From positions 1 to 40,123 of the IMG/VR virus record IMGVR_UViG_3300046515_000275: 40,123 nt of DNA. One strand, written 5' to 3'. The translations under genes and the position numbers were made by a program. Shown here piece after piece: positions 23,770 through 32,514 of this stretch. The DNA is from a virus. Below the pieces are notes generated by a model. It saw only the letters and a program-made list of their open reading frames with translations, searched no databases and had not been told where the DNA came from. How positions within the stretch are numbered: position 1 is the stretch's first letter; every line of letters starts with the position of its first letter.

Positions 23770-24251
23770 TCGTGCAAGTGCTGGCTGCCCTGCTAATCGC
23801 CGGCGGCACCTGGTTTCTGTTCGACCGGGTGCTGCAGGAGCGCGACACCGCTCGATCGGAGCGTGACACCGCCCAGGAAGAGGCATCAGGCCTGCGTGAG
23901 GCTGCCAGGATCATCGGCGAACGCCTGGCCACTGCTGCTGCAAATGACGCCAAACACACCGAGGAACTGAGCAATGCCCTCAAGACCAATCAGGATCTGC
24001 GCACTTCTGTCGGTACTGGCAATCAGCGGCTGTTCATCCAAGCCAGTTGCCCCGCCGCCAACGTGCACGCCGATTCCGCCGGCGCCGGCGTGGCTGATGC
24101 AGGCGCCCCCGAACTCGCAGCAGACGCTCGATCGGATTATTTCACCCTCCGAGATCAGCTCGCCGTCAGCAAGCAAATGATCCTGGGGCTGCAGGACCAC
24201 GTCCGCAGCTTTTGCACCACCCAACTCGCTACCACTGGAACCAAAAAATGA
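23757..24251 (+). CDS. Rz: i-spanin (Rz-like)
   Basis: A 164-residue inner-membrane spanin subunit. It has an N-terminal hydrophobic anchor (LLVVQVLAALLIAGGTWFLFDRVL) followed by a periplasmic coiled coil (QERDTARSERDTAQEEASGLREAARIIGERL). Together with Rz1 it fuses inner and outer membranes in the last step of lysis. Rz1 is nested in the +1 frame. The gene overlaps the endolysin upstream, and its TGA overlaps the ATG of the tail chaperone gene. Confidence 0.86.
   Translation: MRLLVVQVLAALLIAGGTWFLFDRVLQERDTARSERDTAQEEASGLREAARIIGERLATAAANDAKHTEELSNALKTNQDLRTSVGTGNQRLFIQASCPAANVHADSAGAGVADAGAPELAADARSDYFTLRDQLAVSKQMILGLQDHVRSFCTTQLATTGTKK
23974..24180 (+). CDS. Rz1: o-spanin lipoprotein (Rz1-like), nested in Rz
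   Basis: A 68-residue lipoprotein encoded entirely inside Rz in another frame. The signal peptide ends in the lipobox LAISGC (Cys20), followed by the Pro-rich mature part KPVAPPPTCTPIPPAPAW that is typical of Rz1. It would sit in the outer membrane and pair with Rz. The nested arrangement is well known for lambda Rz/Rz1, which supports both calls. Confidence 0.85.
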   Translation: MPSRPIRICALLSVLAISGCSSKPVAPPPTCTPIPPAPAWLMQAPPNSQQTLDRIISPSEISSPSASK

Positions 24252-24535
24252 CCGAACGCACCGAAATCACCCTGGACGTCGCTGGCCAAGACTTTGACTT
24301 CGTCATGGATGCGGCCCTGATGACGAAGTACATCAACAGCCTGACCCCGGCCAACAAGGTCGCCCCGGCCCACAACCTGCTGATGACCTCCGTGAACCAG
24401 GAGCAGAAAGCCAGCCTCAAGCCGCTGCTGGCCAACCCGATGACCGCCATCCAGATCGCCGGCGCGCTGATCGAGGAGTACTCGCCGACGGTTGAAGTCA
24501 CCGTAAAAAAGCGCTCGGCCACGCAGAGCGCCTAA
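24248..24535 (+). CDS. tail assembly chaperone, short form
   Basis: A 95-residue protein in the position of P2 gpE, just before the tape measure gene. It begins MTERTEITLDVAGQDFDFVMDAALMTKYINSLTPANKV and ends after the slippery site A AAA AAG at 24505-24511. Tail chaperones coat the tape measure during tail assembly and are usually made in two forms by frameshifting. The start overlaps the Rz stop (ATGA). The family assignment rests on position, size and the frameshift signal as much as on sequence. Confidence 0.8.
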   Translation: MTERTEITLDVAGQDFDFVMDAALMTKYINSLTPANKVAPAHNLLMTSVNQEQKASLKPLLANPMTAIQIAGALIEEYSPTVEVTVKKRSATQSA

Positions 24536-24702
24536 CCGAGGACGGTCTGGGCCAGCTGCTGGCCCTGGCCGACCACTGGCTACCTGGTGCTGATCGATCG
24601 CCCGAGTCCCTGGGCACAGCCAAATGGCTGGAGGACGAGCACTGGCGGCGAATGGAGATCGCCCTAGCCAACGGCATATCACGAGCTTTCAACGGTAACT
24701 GA
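24248..24702 (+). CDS. tail assembly chaperone, frameshifted long form
   Basis: A -1 shift at A AAA AAG (24505-24511) joins the first 88 codons to a frame that stays open for 63 more codons and ends at TGA 24700-24702, three bases before the tape measure ATG. The extension begins ALGHAERLTEDGLGQLLALADHWLPG and has normal protein composition, whereas otherwise these 170 bases would be noncoding in a tightly packed operon. This mirrors the E/E+E' pair of P2 and G/GT of lambda. The product is 151 residues. Confidence 0.8.
24505..24540 (+). promoter_or_regulatory. -1 programmed ribosomal frameshift signal
   Basis: The heptamer A AAA AAG lies in the right phase (codons GTA AAA AAG). Downstream, two alternative stems are visible: GCGCTC/GAGCGC (24511-24516 with 24526-24531) and CTCGG/CCGAG (24514-24518 with 24536-24540). 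The second leaves a short spacer after the slippery site, as stimulatory stems need. The zero-frame stop TAA is at 24533-24535. Confidence 0.8.
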
Positions 24703-24705
24703 CCC

Positions 24706-26643
24706 ATGAGCGCGAACGCTTCCAGCCGCCTGGACTTCATCCTGAGCCTGACCGACAAGGTCTCGGCGCCCTTGGCCAAGGTGACCAAGGGCTTCGACAA
24801 TCTGGCCACCCAGGGCGAGGCCAACATCAAGCAGATCGGTACCGGTGTCGCCGGCGTCTGGGGCGCCCTGACCGGGATCGAGGCGTCGATGGCTCCAGCG
24901 CTGGACGTGAACCGCGCCCTGGGCGACGTCCGTTCGCTCGGCGTGGCCGAGGATGCCCTGGCATCGCTCAACGCCCAGGCCCTCGACTTTTCGGTCTCCT
25001 ACGGCGGCAGCGCCGAATCCTTTGTTGCCTCCGCGTACAAGATCGAGGGCGCTATCAAAGGCCTGGCCGGCACCCAGCTGGCCACCTTTACCAACACCAG
25101 TGCCGTGCTGGCCAAGGCCACCAAGTCCGACCAGGACGTGATGAGCGAGTACGTCGGCACGCTCTACAACCTGCAGAAGCAACAGGCCGACGCCATGGGA
25201 AAAAGCCAGTGGGTCGAGAAGCTGGGCGGCCAGACCGCCCTGGCTGTGCAGCTGTTCCGCACCAGTGGCGAGCAGATGAAGGAAGGCTTCAAGGAAGCCG
25301 GGGCGATCGCCTCGGCGTCCGGCATCGACCTGGCCGAGCAGATGGCGGTGATCGGCAGCCTGTCCAGCACCATGGAAGGCGGCGACGCCGGCGGCCGCTA
25401 CAAGGCGTTCTTCGAGAACATCGGCAACGCCTCGGAAAAGCTGGGCCTCAAGTTCACCGACACCAACGGCAAGGTCATGCCGATGCTGGACATCATTGCC
25501 AAGCTGCAGGGTAAGTTCGGCGACCTGCGCAACGCTGCGGCCGATAGCAAGCTGGTCGAGGCGTTCGGTGGTGAAGGTGCCCAGGTGATCGGCGCGCTGG
25601 CCCAGGACACCGATCGACTGAGAGGTGGCATCGACCAACTGGGTAAGGTGCGAGGTCTGGAGCAGGCCGAAAAGATGGCAGCGGCCATGGTCGATCCGTG
25701 GCAGCAGTTCGGCGCCGCCGTGCAGGCACTTCGTATCGCCTTTGGCCAGGCCTTGATCCCGATGCTGCAACCGCTGATGGACAAGCTGGTAGGGATCGGC
25801 AAGACCATGACCAGGTGGACGCAACTGTTCCCCAACATCACCCGGGTAATGGGTATTGCCACGCTGGCCGTGCTCAGCATCACCACTGCTATCAGCGCTC
25901 TGACGGTGATCGTCGGCTTGAGCAAGATGGCCATGCTGGGCCTGAACGTGGTCTGGACCCTACTCACCTGGACGGGCTGGAAGAGCATCGCCATGTTCGT
26001 CGCCCATGCCGTCCAGGGCGCCCTGTTCATTGCGCGGATCCTCGGCATGGTGGCGTCGATCGCCGTGGCCAGGGCCTCGATGCTGATTTGGCAGGGAGCT
26101 ATCTGGCTGGTGAACGCGGCGCTGGCAGCCAACCCGGTCGGCCTGGTCGTCATAGGCGTGCTCGCCCTGGTGGCCGCTGTAGTCGCGGCTGTGGCGTACT
26201 GGGACCAGTGGACCACCGCCCTGACGAATACAGCAGCCTTCCAGTGGGTGATGGAGCAGCTGGGTCTGCTTAGCGCCTGGTTCAACACCATGGGCGGCTG
26301 GACAGGCATGGCCAAGGCCGCGTGGGAGGGAATCGTGGCCGTCTTCCGGTCGGCGCTGGACTCGCTCATCTCGATGCTGAACAAGATCCCCGGCGTAGAC
26401 ATCGACATGAAGCTGGGCAGCGTGCCAGACCTGCCCAGCGTCGGTGCCAATGCCGAGTACAAGCCGGTGGGCAGCCTGAGCCCGAACAAGGCCAACGCCG
26501 TGCCCGCCGGTGGCCTGATGACCAGCATCCAGAACACCCAGAACCAGAACAAAGGCACCCACGTTGAGAAGGTGGAGATTCACACCGGCAAGCAAATGAG
26601 CCCGCTGGAGCTGGAAAACATGATGGCGATGGCGGCCGGCTGA
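24706..26643 (+). CDS. tail tape measure protein
   Basis: A 645-residue tape measure protein that sets tail length and leaves with the DNA. The N-terminal part is rich in helix (SRLDFILSLTDKVSAPLAKVTKGF), and blocks such as ALDFSVSYGGSAESFVASAYKIEGAIKGLAGTQL are typical of the TP901/P2 type. Residues about 380-510 contain several long hydrophobic segments (for example MGIATLAVLSITTAISALTVIVGL), as usual. It directly follows the chaperone pair. Its TGA overlaps the next ATG. Confidence 0.93.
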   Translation: MSANASSRLDFILSLTDKVSAPLAKVTKGFDNLATQGEANIKQIGTGVAGVWGALTGIEASMAPALDVNRALGDVRSLGVAEDALASLNAQALDFSVSYGGSAESFVASAYKIEGAIKGLAGTQLATFTNTSAVLAKATKSDQDVMSEYVGTLYNLQKQQADAMGKSQWVEKLGGQTALAVQLFRTSGEQMKEGFKEAGAIASASGIDLAEQMAVIGSLSSTMEGGDAGGRYKAFFENIGNASEKLGLKFTDTNGKVMPMLDIIAKLQGKFGDLRNAAADSKLVEAFGGEGAQVIGALAQDTDRLRGGIDQLGKVRGLEQAEKMAAAMVDPWQQFGAAVQALRIAFGQALIPMLQPLMDKLVGIGKTMTRWTQLFPNITRVMGIATLAVLSITTAISALTVIVGLSKMAMLGLNVVWTLLTWTGWKSIAMFVAHAVQGALFIARILGMVASIAVARASMLIWQGAIWLVNAALAANPVGLVVIGVLALVAAVVAAVAYWDQWTTALTNTAAFQWVMEQLGLLSAWFNTMGGWTGMAKAAWEGIVAVFRSALDSLISMLNKIPGVDIDMKLGSVPDLPSVGANAEYKPVGSLSPNKANAVPAGGLMTSIQNTQNQNKGTHVEKVEIHTGKQMSPLELENMMAMAAG

Positions 26644-26960
26644 TGAGTCTCTACATCGATCTGCTCATCACCAACAACGACCTGACGCTGGACCCGTCCA
26701 ACCAGCCCGTGCTGGTGGACGATCGGGCCAGCATCGCCCAGGACATCGCCCACATGATCCGCGAGAGCGGCCTGCTGGTCACGCTTATGGCCGAGCGTGA
26801 CCGCTTCCGCCGTACCGACTGCATCAAGCAGCTGGAGCTGCTGGTGGAGGAGGACGAACGCCTTGTACCGGGCACCGTGGAAATCACTGAAACCGGCAGC
26901 GGCCAGTATCGCGTCGCTGCCAAGACCGTGGCCTTTGGGGCCGTCGAGGTAGCGCTGTGA
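26643..26960 (+). CDS. DUF2590-family baseplate-region protein
   Basis: A 105-residue protein resembling DUF2590, found between tape measure and baseplate J in HP1/K139-type phages. It contains DLLITNNDLTLDPSNQPVLVDDRASIAQDIAHMIRESGLLVTLMAERD, similar in idea to gpW/gp25-like baseplate wedge proteins (reading early order W, J, I). A wedge role is therefore likely, though inferred from position. It overlaps neighbours on both sides by 1-4 bases. Confidence 0.8.
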   Translation: MSLYIDLLITNNDLTLDPSNQPVLVDDRASIAQDIAHMIRESGLLVTLMAERDRFRRTDCIKQLELLVEEDERLVPGTVEITETGSGQYRVAAKTVAFGAVEVAL

Positions 26961-28132
26961 GTGACGTCGATTTCAAGAAGGCCCTGCAGGACGCCGGCGT
27001 CCCTACGACCGAGGCGGGCCTGCGCGCAGCCTGGGAGAAAGAGGTGGCAGCCCAGGGCAGCAAGCTGAGCAATACCAGTGCCTGGTCGCCGTTCTGGCGC
27101 CTGGTCACGGCCCTAGTGACAAAGCCGGTGCTGTGGCTGATCGACTTCATCGTGGCCACCGTGCTGCCCAACTTCTTCGTCAAGACGGCCACCGGCAGCT
27201 GGCTGGACATGCTGGCCTGGGCGGTAAACGTCACGCGCAAGGCCTCGACCAAAGCCCAGGGCCACTTGCTGTTCACCCGCAGCGGCGTAGCCGGCACCCT
27301 GGAGATCCCCGCCGGCGTGCGTGTGCAGTCTGTGGCTATTAACGGCAACGTCTACGTCCTGGTCACCACTGCCGCGACCCAGTTTATCGACGGCGACGCT
27401 CAGGTCCTGGTTCCGGTCGAGGCCACCGAGGCCGGTAGCGGCTACAACCTCGCCCCTGGTTACTATTCGATCCTGCCCGAGCCGATCGCCGGCGTGATTC
27501 AGGTGGTGAACGCTGATGGCTGGCTGAGCCAGCCCGGGGCGGATCAGGAGCATGATGACGACCTGCGCCTACGTACTCGCAACCAGTTCAGCGCCGTCAA
27601 CCAGTGGCACACCGACGCCGTGTACCGTGCCATGGTCGCCGCGTTCCCGGGTGTCGAGCCGGATGGTGTGTACTTCGAGCACAACGCGCCCCGTGGTCCG
27701 GGCAGCGCCAATGCCTTCGTGCTGTTCCAGGCGGGTTCGCCGGCGGACAGCTACCTGGGATTGATCAACAGCCATATCCGGGACCAGGGCAACCATGGCC
27801 ATGGGGATGACCTCCTGGTGGCGGAAATGCCAGCGACCCAGCACGTCATCCGAGTGACAGTGTGGTTGACACCGCAGGTCGGCGCCGAACGCCAGGACCA
27901 GCTGCTGACCGACATCGAGCTGTTCATCAGGGCAGCGTTCCGAGAAAGCACGGACAGCGACTTCCAGCCCACCCGGACCTATCCGCAATCACGGTTCTCG
28001 TTCAGCCGGCTCGGTGAGGAGCTGCATGAACAGTTTTCCGGTATTGAATCCCTGGACTTCGAGAACACAGACATCATTTCTCAGCTGAACATCCCGCGCC
28101 TCGATGGCGTCCAGGTGGTGCTGGGTGAATAA
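26957..28132 (+). CDS. J: baseplate assembly protein J family
   Basis: A 391-residue baseplate wedge protein (P2 gpJ / Mu gp47 type), starting at GTG 26957. Family features are ATGSWLDMLAWAVNVTRKAS, LFTRSGVAGTLEIPAGVRVQS and the EATEAGSGYNLAPGYYSIL block, followed by DDDLRLRTRNQF. It is longer than P2 gpJ (302), closer to the HP1/K139-type form. It overlaps the DUF2590 gene by 4 bases and gene I by 8. Confidence 0.9.
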   Translation: MSDVDFKKALQDAGVPTTEAGLRAAWEKEVAAQGSKLSNTSAWSPFWRLVTALVTKPVLWLIDFIVATVLPNFFVKTATGSWLDMLAWAVNVTRKASTKAQGHLLFTRSGVAGTLEIPAGVRVQSVAINGNVYVLVTTAATQFIDGDAQVLVPVEATEAGSGYNLAPGYYSILPEPIAGVIQVVNADGWLSQPGADQEHDDDLRLRTRNQFSAVNQWHTDAVYRAMVAAFPGVEPDGVYFEHNAPRGPGSANAFVLFQAGSPADSYLGLINSHIRDQGNHGHGDDLLVAEMPATQHVIRVTVWLTPQVGAERQDQLLTDIELFIRAAFRESTDSDFQPTRTYPQSRFSFSRLGEELHEQFSGIESLDFENTDIISQLNIPRLDGVQVVLGE

Positions 28133-28712
28133 GCTCAAGCTTCCTTTCTGGCTGGAAGGCGTCGAGCTTTCCAAGCTCCGCGACGCGGCGCAGTCCTGGT
28201 GGACAAAGGTAGAGCAGTGGGTGAGCTGGCCGCTGCTGCAGCTGGACGCCGAAACCTGCCACCTAGCGATCCTGGATTTGCTCGCCTGGCAGCGTGACAT
28301 CCAGCGCTTCCAGGGCGAGCCAGAGAATCTCTACCGCTTACGGGTGAAGTACGCCTTCATCAACGCGGTTGACGCTGGCAGCGTGGCCGGCACCGTCCGG
28401 ATCTTCCAGCGCTTGGGTGTTGGCTACCTCGAAATTGAGGAGCGCATCGATGGCGTGGATTGGGATGTGATCCGCTTGAACCTTTCCGACAGTCAGCTGA
28501 GTTCCAACCCCGTACTGCTGCGCGTGCTGATCCAGCAATACGGCCGCACCTGCCGGCGCTACGAGTTCACAACTATCACTCCGGTAACCCTGGGCATGCG
28601 CATCGCCCACTTCCATGACGACCAGGAAACCCTTGTCGCCGTCCTGGACGACACCGCCGATCGCCTCGTCGTTATCAACGAACTGGCCGTCGTGACCACC
28701 GAGAACATCTAG
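28125..28712 (+). CDS. I: tail protein I family (baseplate)
   Basis: A 195-residue baseplate protein in the gpI position. The start is taken at GTG 28125 (VNKLKLPFWLEG), 8 bases before the end of gene J; the frame is open from 28104. Typical of this tail protein family are LDLLAWQRDIQRFQGEPENLYRLRVKYAFINAVDAGSVAGTVRIFQRLG. It precedes the tail fibre gene by 8 bases, as gpI precedes gpH in P2. Confidence 0.84.
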   Translation: MNKLKLPFWLEGVELSKLRDAAQSWWTKVEQWVSWPLLQLDAETCHLAILDLLAWQRDIQRFQGEPENLYRLRVKYAFINAVDAGSVAGTVRIFQRLGVGYLEIEERIDGVDWDVIRLNLSDSQLSSNPVLLRVLIQQYGRTCRRYEFTTITPVTLGMRIAHFHDDQETLVAVLDDTADRLVVINELAVVTTENI

Positions 28713-28720
28713 GAGACCCC

Positions 28721-30322
28721 ATGGGAGCAAGCATCACCCTCGCTGGCCAGTCGCTGATCGCTCAGAAGCAGGCTACAAAACAGGTCCTGAACGTTGTGCG
28801 CTTCATTTTCGCCAACGTGCCAAACCTGAACCCTAACGCCCCGGTGAACCGTGGGGCCGGCAAGCCGCCGGTCAGCCAGCAGGTCTACACCGTGGCAGTG
28901 GATCGGGCGGGTTATGTGAACCCGAACCAGGTGATCTACAGCGTCATGGTCGATTCCAGCGTGGGTGACTGGGACTTCAACTGGATCGGCCTGGAAACCG
29001 TGGAGAACGTTCTGCTGGCCGTGGCCTACGTGCCGCTGCAGCAGAAGCGCAAGAACGTCCCACCTCTGCAGATCGGCAACAACATCACCCGCAACTTCCT
29101 GGTGGAATACGACGGCGCCCAGCAGATCACCGGCATCACCGTAGACGCGAGCACTTGGCAGCACGATTTCAGCGTGCGCCTGGCGGGCATCGATCGCCGC
29201 GAGAAGCTGAGCAACCGCGACATCTACGGTCGAGTCTGCTTCCTGGACAGCGGCCTGCAGATGGAACAGAGCTTTGGTCTGTACCAGGTCAAGGCGGGTG
29301 TGGCCTACATCGAAGGGGTGCGCCTGGCACTCAGCGAGCCCGTCCAGGTGCAACTGCCTGCGCTGCCAGCTAAGGCCTGGCTGGACGTGGCACTGCGTCG
29401 CCAGGGTAATGACGTCGGCGCTCAATGGACTGTCGCCTTCGGCAGCTCCAAAACGGACTACCAGGACGCCGACGGCACCGAGCATTACCTGATCGAGCTT
29501 GCCAGCGTGGCGGCGTCGGGTGATATCACTGACCTGCGCAAGTCGGAGCCGATCGCTACATCCGTGATCGAGCACATGGCGGCCCGGAAAGGAGACTACG
29601 AATTCCTGCGCGCCCGGGCTACGACCAAGGAAGACGTGGAGCTGGGCAACCTGCCCAATTCCAAATCGGACAACCCGAACGACGTCAGTAGCGAGATCCT
29701 GGCCACCACCAAAGCGCTCCAGAATGTCCGCGAGCAGATCGAGGGCAACCTGGTTGGCATGCTGGCCATGTTTGACCAGGATACGCCGCCAGATGGCTGG
29801 CTGCGTGCCAACGGCGCTGCTGTGTCGCGCACCGCGTTCGCCCGGCTCTTTGCAAAGATCGGTACCCGATACGGTGCCGGCGACGGGGTAACCACGTTCA
29901 ACGTCCAAGACGTCCGGGGTCGCTTCCTGCGCGCCCTGGACGACGGCAAGGGCCTCGACCCGAGCCGAATCCGGGGCAGCCTGCAGGCCGATGAATATAA
30001 GTCGCACAACCACCCCGCGACATCGGCCGCCGCCGGCGGCCACACGCCCACCGCCACAGCTACCGCAGCCGGCGAGCACGTCCACCAGGTCAAAGAAGGG
30101 CAGGTGCTCGGCCAGGTCACCACCGGCGAGGTGCTGACCTCGGGGGACGATCTGACAACGGGCATCAACGGTTACTCAACCACCAGCAGCGCCGGCAGCC
30201 ATACCCACCCCATCACCGTGGCCCCCGTCGCCGACCACCTCCACATCATCACCGTGAACGCGACCGGGGGCAGCGAAACGCGCCCGCTGAACATCGCTTT
30301 CCCGGTCTACGTCAAATACTAA
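28721..30322 (+). CDS. H: tail fibre protein (gpH-like, collar domain)
   Basis: A 533-residue tail fibre. The N-terminal part (LAGQSLIAQKQATKQVLNVVRFIFANVPNLNPNAPVNRG) is the baseplate-attachment domain of gpH-like fibres (DUF3751 type). The C-terminal third is a phage tail collar domain (GWLRANGAAVSRTAFARLFAKIGTRYGAGDGVTTFNVQDVRGRFLRALD), ending in His-rich strands (SHNHPATS, SHTHPITV, DHLHIITV) and RPLNIAFPVYVKY. It probably binds the host receptor. A dedicated assembly protein gene follows after 10 bases. Confidence 0.9.
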   Translation: MGASITLAGQSLIAQKQATKQVLNVVRFIFANVPNLNPNAPVNRGAGKPPVSQQVYTVAVDRAGYVNPNQVIYSVMVDSSVGDWDFNWIGLETVENVLLAVAYVPLQQKRKNVPPLQIGNNITRNFLVEYDGAQQITGITVDASTWQHDFSVRLAGIDRREKLSNRDIYGRVCFLDSGLQMEQSFGLYQVKAGVAYIEGVRLALSEPVQVQLPALPAKAWLDVALRRQGNDVGAQWTVAFGSSKTDYQDADGTEHYLIELASVAASGDITDLRKSEPIATSVIEHMAARKGDYEFLRARATTKEDVELGNLPNSKSDNPNDVSSEILATTKALQNVREQIEGNLVGMLAMFDQDTPPDGWLRANGAAVSRTAFARLFAKIGTRYGAGDGVTTFNVQDVRGRFLRALDDGKGLDPSRIRGSLQADEYKSHNHPATSAAAGGHTPTATATAAGEHVHQVKEGQVLGQVTTGEVLTSGDDLTTGINGYSTTSSAGSHTHPITVAPVADHLHIITVNATGGSETRPLNIAFPVYVKY

Positions 30323-30332
30323 GGGCCACGCC

Positions 30333-31043
30333 ATGCAGACCAAGATCGTGTTCCAGACCGATCACCTGGGCATTTTCGTCGGGGAGGCGATTGCCGACCC
30401 TTCACCGCTTGAAGACGGCGTCTGGCTGATCCCCGGCGGCTGCGTCGAGCTGGCCCCACCGACCATTCCAGAGCACAAGGCCGCCCACTGGGATGGCCAG
30501 CGCTGGCAGCTGATCGACTCCTATCTGGGCTTGACCGCCTACAACATCCAGACCCGCGAGCCCGTGGCGATCGATCGGCACGGCCAACTGCCGGCGGGCT
30601 TCACCCTGGAGCCACCAGGACCAGGGCAGATCTGGAAAGACGGCGACTGGATCGATGACGTGCCGGCAGCTGTGGAGCAGCTGTATCAGGCGCAGGTCGC
30701 GACCATCGACAACGCCTGTACCCGGGAGATCACCGGCGGTTTCTGGTCCAAGGCCCTGGGTGTTCGGCAGTGCTACAGCAGCGCCCTGGACGACCAGCAG
30801 AACCTGAACGGCGCCGCTGCTCTTGCCACTGTGGTGGATTATCCCTGCACCGACGAGGCCGGATTGAAGGCGTTCCGCACCCACACCGCCGCGCAGCTGC
30901 GCCAGGTGGCGGACGAATTCACAGTGTTCAAGCTGCAGCGCCTGCAGCACTCGTATGCACTCAAGGAGCGCCTGCAGCAGGCCCGCGAAGCCAAGGACCT
31001 GGACGCCCTGGGCGCGGTGACCTGGGAGGCCGACGGGCAATGA
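30333..31043 (+). CDS. tail fibre assembly protein
   Basis: A 236-residue protein in the position of a tail fibre chaperone (P2 gpG / Tfa). The N-terminal half (YLGLTAYNIQTREPVAIDRHGQLPAGFTLEPPGPGQIWKDGDWIDD) has the typical 'D..T G....... P PG ..W DG.W' look of such proteins. The C-terminal half is a helical DUF4376-like domain (CTREITGGFWSKALGVRQCYSSALDDQQNL). It likely folds or trimerises the preceding fibre. Confidence 0.85.
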   Translation: MQTKIVFQTDHLGIFVGEAIADPSPLEDGVWLIPGGCVELAPPTIPEHKAAHWDGQRWQLIDSYLGLTAYNIQTREPVAIDRHGQLPAGFTLEPPGPGQIWKDGDWIDDVPAAVEQLYQAQVATIDNACTREITGGFWSKALGVRQCYSSALDDQQNLNGAAALATVVDYPCTDEAGLKAFRTHTAAQLRQVADEFTVFKLQRLQHSYALKERLQQAREAKDLDALGAVTWEADGQ

Positions 31044-31960
31044 CCTGGACCCCCGTCACCATGCGCTGGCCCAGCGAATCGACCAACTGGCTGTCCGCCC
31101 TGGAATCGGCTAAAGACCTGGCAGCTAGCGAGCTGGCGAGCACCGGCACGCGCCTGGCTGCGCTACAGGATATGGCCACCACGGCGCCGAACCCCGTTGG
31201 CGAGATGGCCGCAGCTGCAGTGGCCGCAGGCCGGCAAGGCCTGCAGGCAGCCCTGGGTGAGGTGCCCAAGTGCCTGGTGGTGACACCGTTCCAAAGTGGA
31301 GTTGGCCAAGGTCGTGGTCTGCAGCGCTATCTGTCGGCGCCGAACATGCTCAACCACCTGGGGAGCAAGCTGGGCGACGTCACGGACCAGAACAGCCCCG
31401 CAGGCGAGCAATACGCGCTGGTGGTGATGTTCTTGGGCACCCGGTACGACCATTTTGCCTCGACCTTGGGGCGATTCAATGCCGTGCTGCCGCTGCCCGA
31501 CCTGCAGCGTGCGCAGAACCGCGCCGGGCGCTTGTTCGAGCTGGAGTCGGTGAAGTGGGAGCTGCCGAGCGCCGGCGCGCTGCCGCGCTGGGGCGAGCTG
31601 CCCTTGGAACGGGCCACCATCACCAAGGCCGCGAGCCAGGCCATGGCGGGCCAGCTGGCCGCGCTGGAGAGCTTCGCCGCCAGTTCGCCCATGACTGACC
31701 TGCAGGCGCTGGCCACCCGCAAGGCTGAGCGCAGCGCCGCCAAGGCCAAGCAGCTCGATGATCTCAAGGCCCTGTTCGACGGCGCAACGTCAGATACCAC
31801 CATCACTGCCCGCCTGATAGGCCCCGGCAACGCGGCCGAGCTGCGCCGGCAGCTGCTGGCAGGTAACGCACCAGGTCACGAATGGCCGATCTCCGCCGGC
31901 GTCATGCTTGTGGGTTCGCTGCCGGGCCTGAGCTTCGTGCGCGAACTGGTGGGCCTATGA
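31040..31960 (+). CDS. conserved tail-region protein of unknown function
   Basis: A 306-residue protein starting MTWTPVTMRWPSESTNWLSALESAKDL at ATG 31040 (ATGA overlap with the assembly gene). The N-terminal and C-terminal parts are Ala-rich helices. The middle (LVVTPFQSGVGQGRGLQRYLSAPNMLNHLG...ALVVMFLGTRYDHFASTLGRFNAVLPLPDLQRA) looks globular. Genes at this position occur in HP1/K139-type phages, which suggests a baseplate or tail role, but I do not recognise a family. Confidence 0.7.
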   Translation: MTWTPVTMRWPSESTNWLSALESAKDLAASELASTGTRLAALQDMATTAPNPVGEMAAAAVAAGRQGLQAALGEVPKCLVVTPFQSGVGQGRGLQRYLSAPNMLNHLGSKLGDVTDQNSPAGEQYALVVMFLGTRYDHFASTLGRFNAVLPLPDLQRAQNRAGRLFELESVKWELPSAGALPRWGELPLERATITKAASQAMAGQLAALESFAASSPMTDLQALATRKAERSAAKAKQLDDLKALFDGATSDTTITARLIGPGNAAELRRQLLAGNAPGHEWPISAGVMLVGSLPGLSFVRELVGL

Positions 31961-32514
31961 CTCTGCTCCTGGACGGCGAAAAGGTCCGTGGCCGCAGCAT
32001 GAAGGTCACCGGAGACATGCGGATAGAGAGCGGCGACATGTCTGGGCAGACCAGCAACACCGATACCGCGCACAAGGGGTTCAAGCCCAAAACGCTGACC
32101 GTCACGCTGATGATCCCTTTCGTGGATGCCGAGCACCTGCGCTCACTCATGCGCCTGGCCGAGGCAACGGAAAGCGGGGGCCAGCTCAAGACCTACCGCG
32201 TGGTCAACGACACGGCCACCGCGATCGGCATGCGCCAGGTGCAGTTCTCTGACGGCGTCAGCGCCCGGGAAGACGACTCGCTGCGCGGCTGGCGTATCCA
32301 GTTCACCTTGACCGAAAAGCTGTCGAACCCCGAGCGAGTGGAAAAGCGCAGGGCTGATAAAGCGGTCAAGACCCAGAGCGCCCCGGGGCAAGGCGTCACC
32401 GGTACTGGCGGCAGCGGCAACAGTGGCGCCGATGACAGCGGCACCGGCCAAGGCCTGACCGGGTTCGAGAGCACCCTGAAAAAGCTGGATGACTGGCTGG
32501 GGAGCACATCGTGA
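31957..32514 (+). CDS. baseplate complex protein (unknown family)
   Basis: A 185-residue protein beginning MTLLLDGEKVRGRSMKVTGDMRIESGDMSGQTSNTDTAHKGFKPKTLTVTLMIPF. It has beta-rich character up to about residue 130 and ends in a Gly/Ser/Thr-rich linker (TGTGGSGNSGADDSGTGQGLTG) and a short helix. Its place between the previous unknown and the hub gene, with ATGA/GTGA overlaps on both sides, points to a baseplate hub component. The start at 31957 is preferred over the open frame from 31882. Confidence 0.7.
   Translation: MTLLLDGEKVRGRSMKVTGDMRIESGDMSGQTSNTDTAHKGFKPKTLTVTLMIPFVDAEHLRSLMRLAEATESGGQLKTYRVVNDTATAIGMRQVQFSDGVSAREDDSLRGWRIQFTLTEKLSNPERVEKRRADKAVKTQSAPGQGVTGTGGSGNSGADDSGTGQGLTGFESTLKKLDDWLGSTS

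Noticed and set aside
24679-25824. 381-codon open frame on the minus strand
   Set aside because: It is antisense to the tape measure gene, with Gln/His/Leu-rich shadow composition.
28709-30085. 458-codon open frame on the minus strand
   Set aside because: It is antisense to the tail fibre gene, which has clear domains; long antisense frames are common in GC-rich genes, and this one has no ribosome site or recognisable domain.
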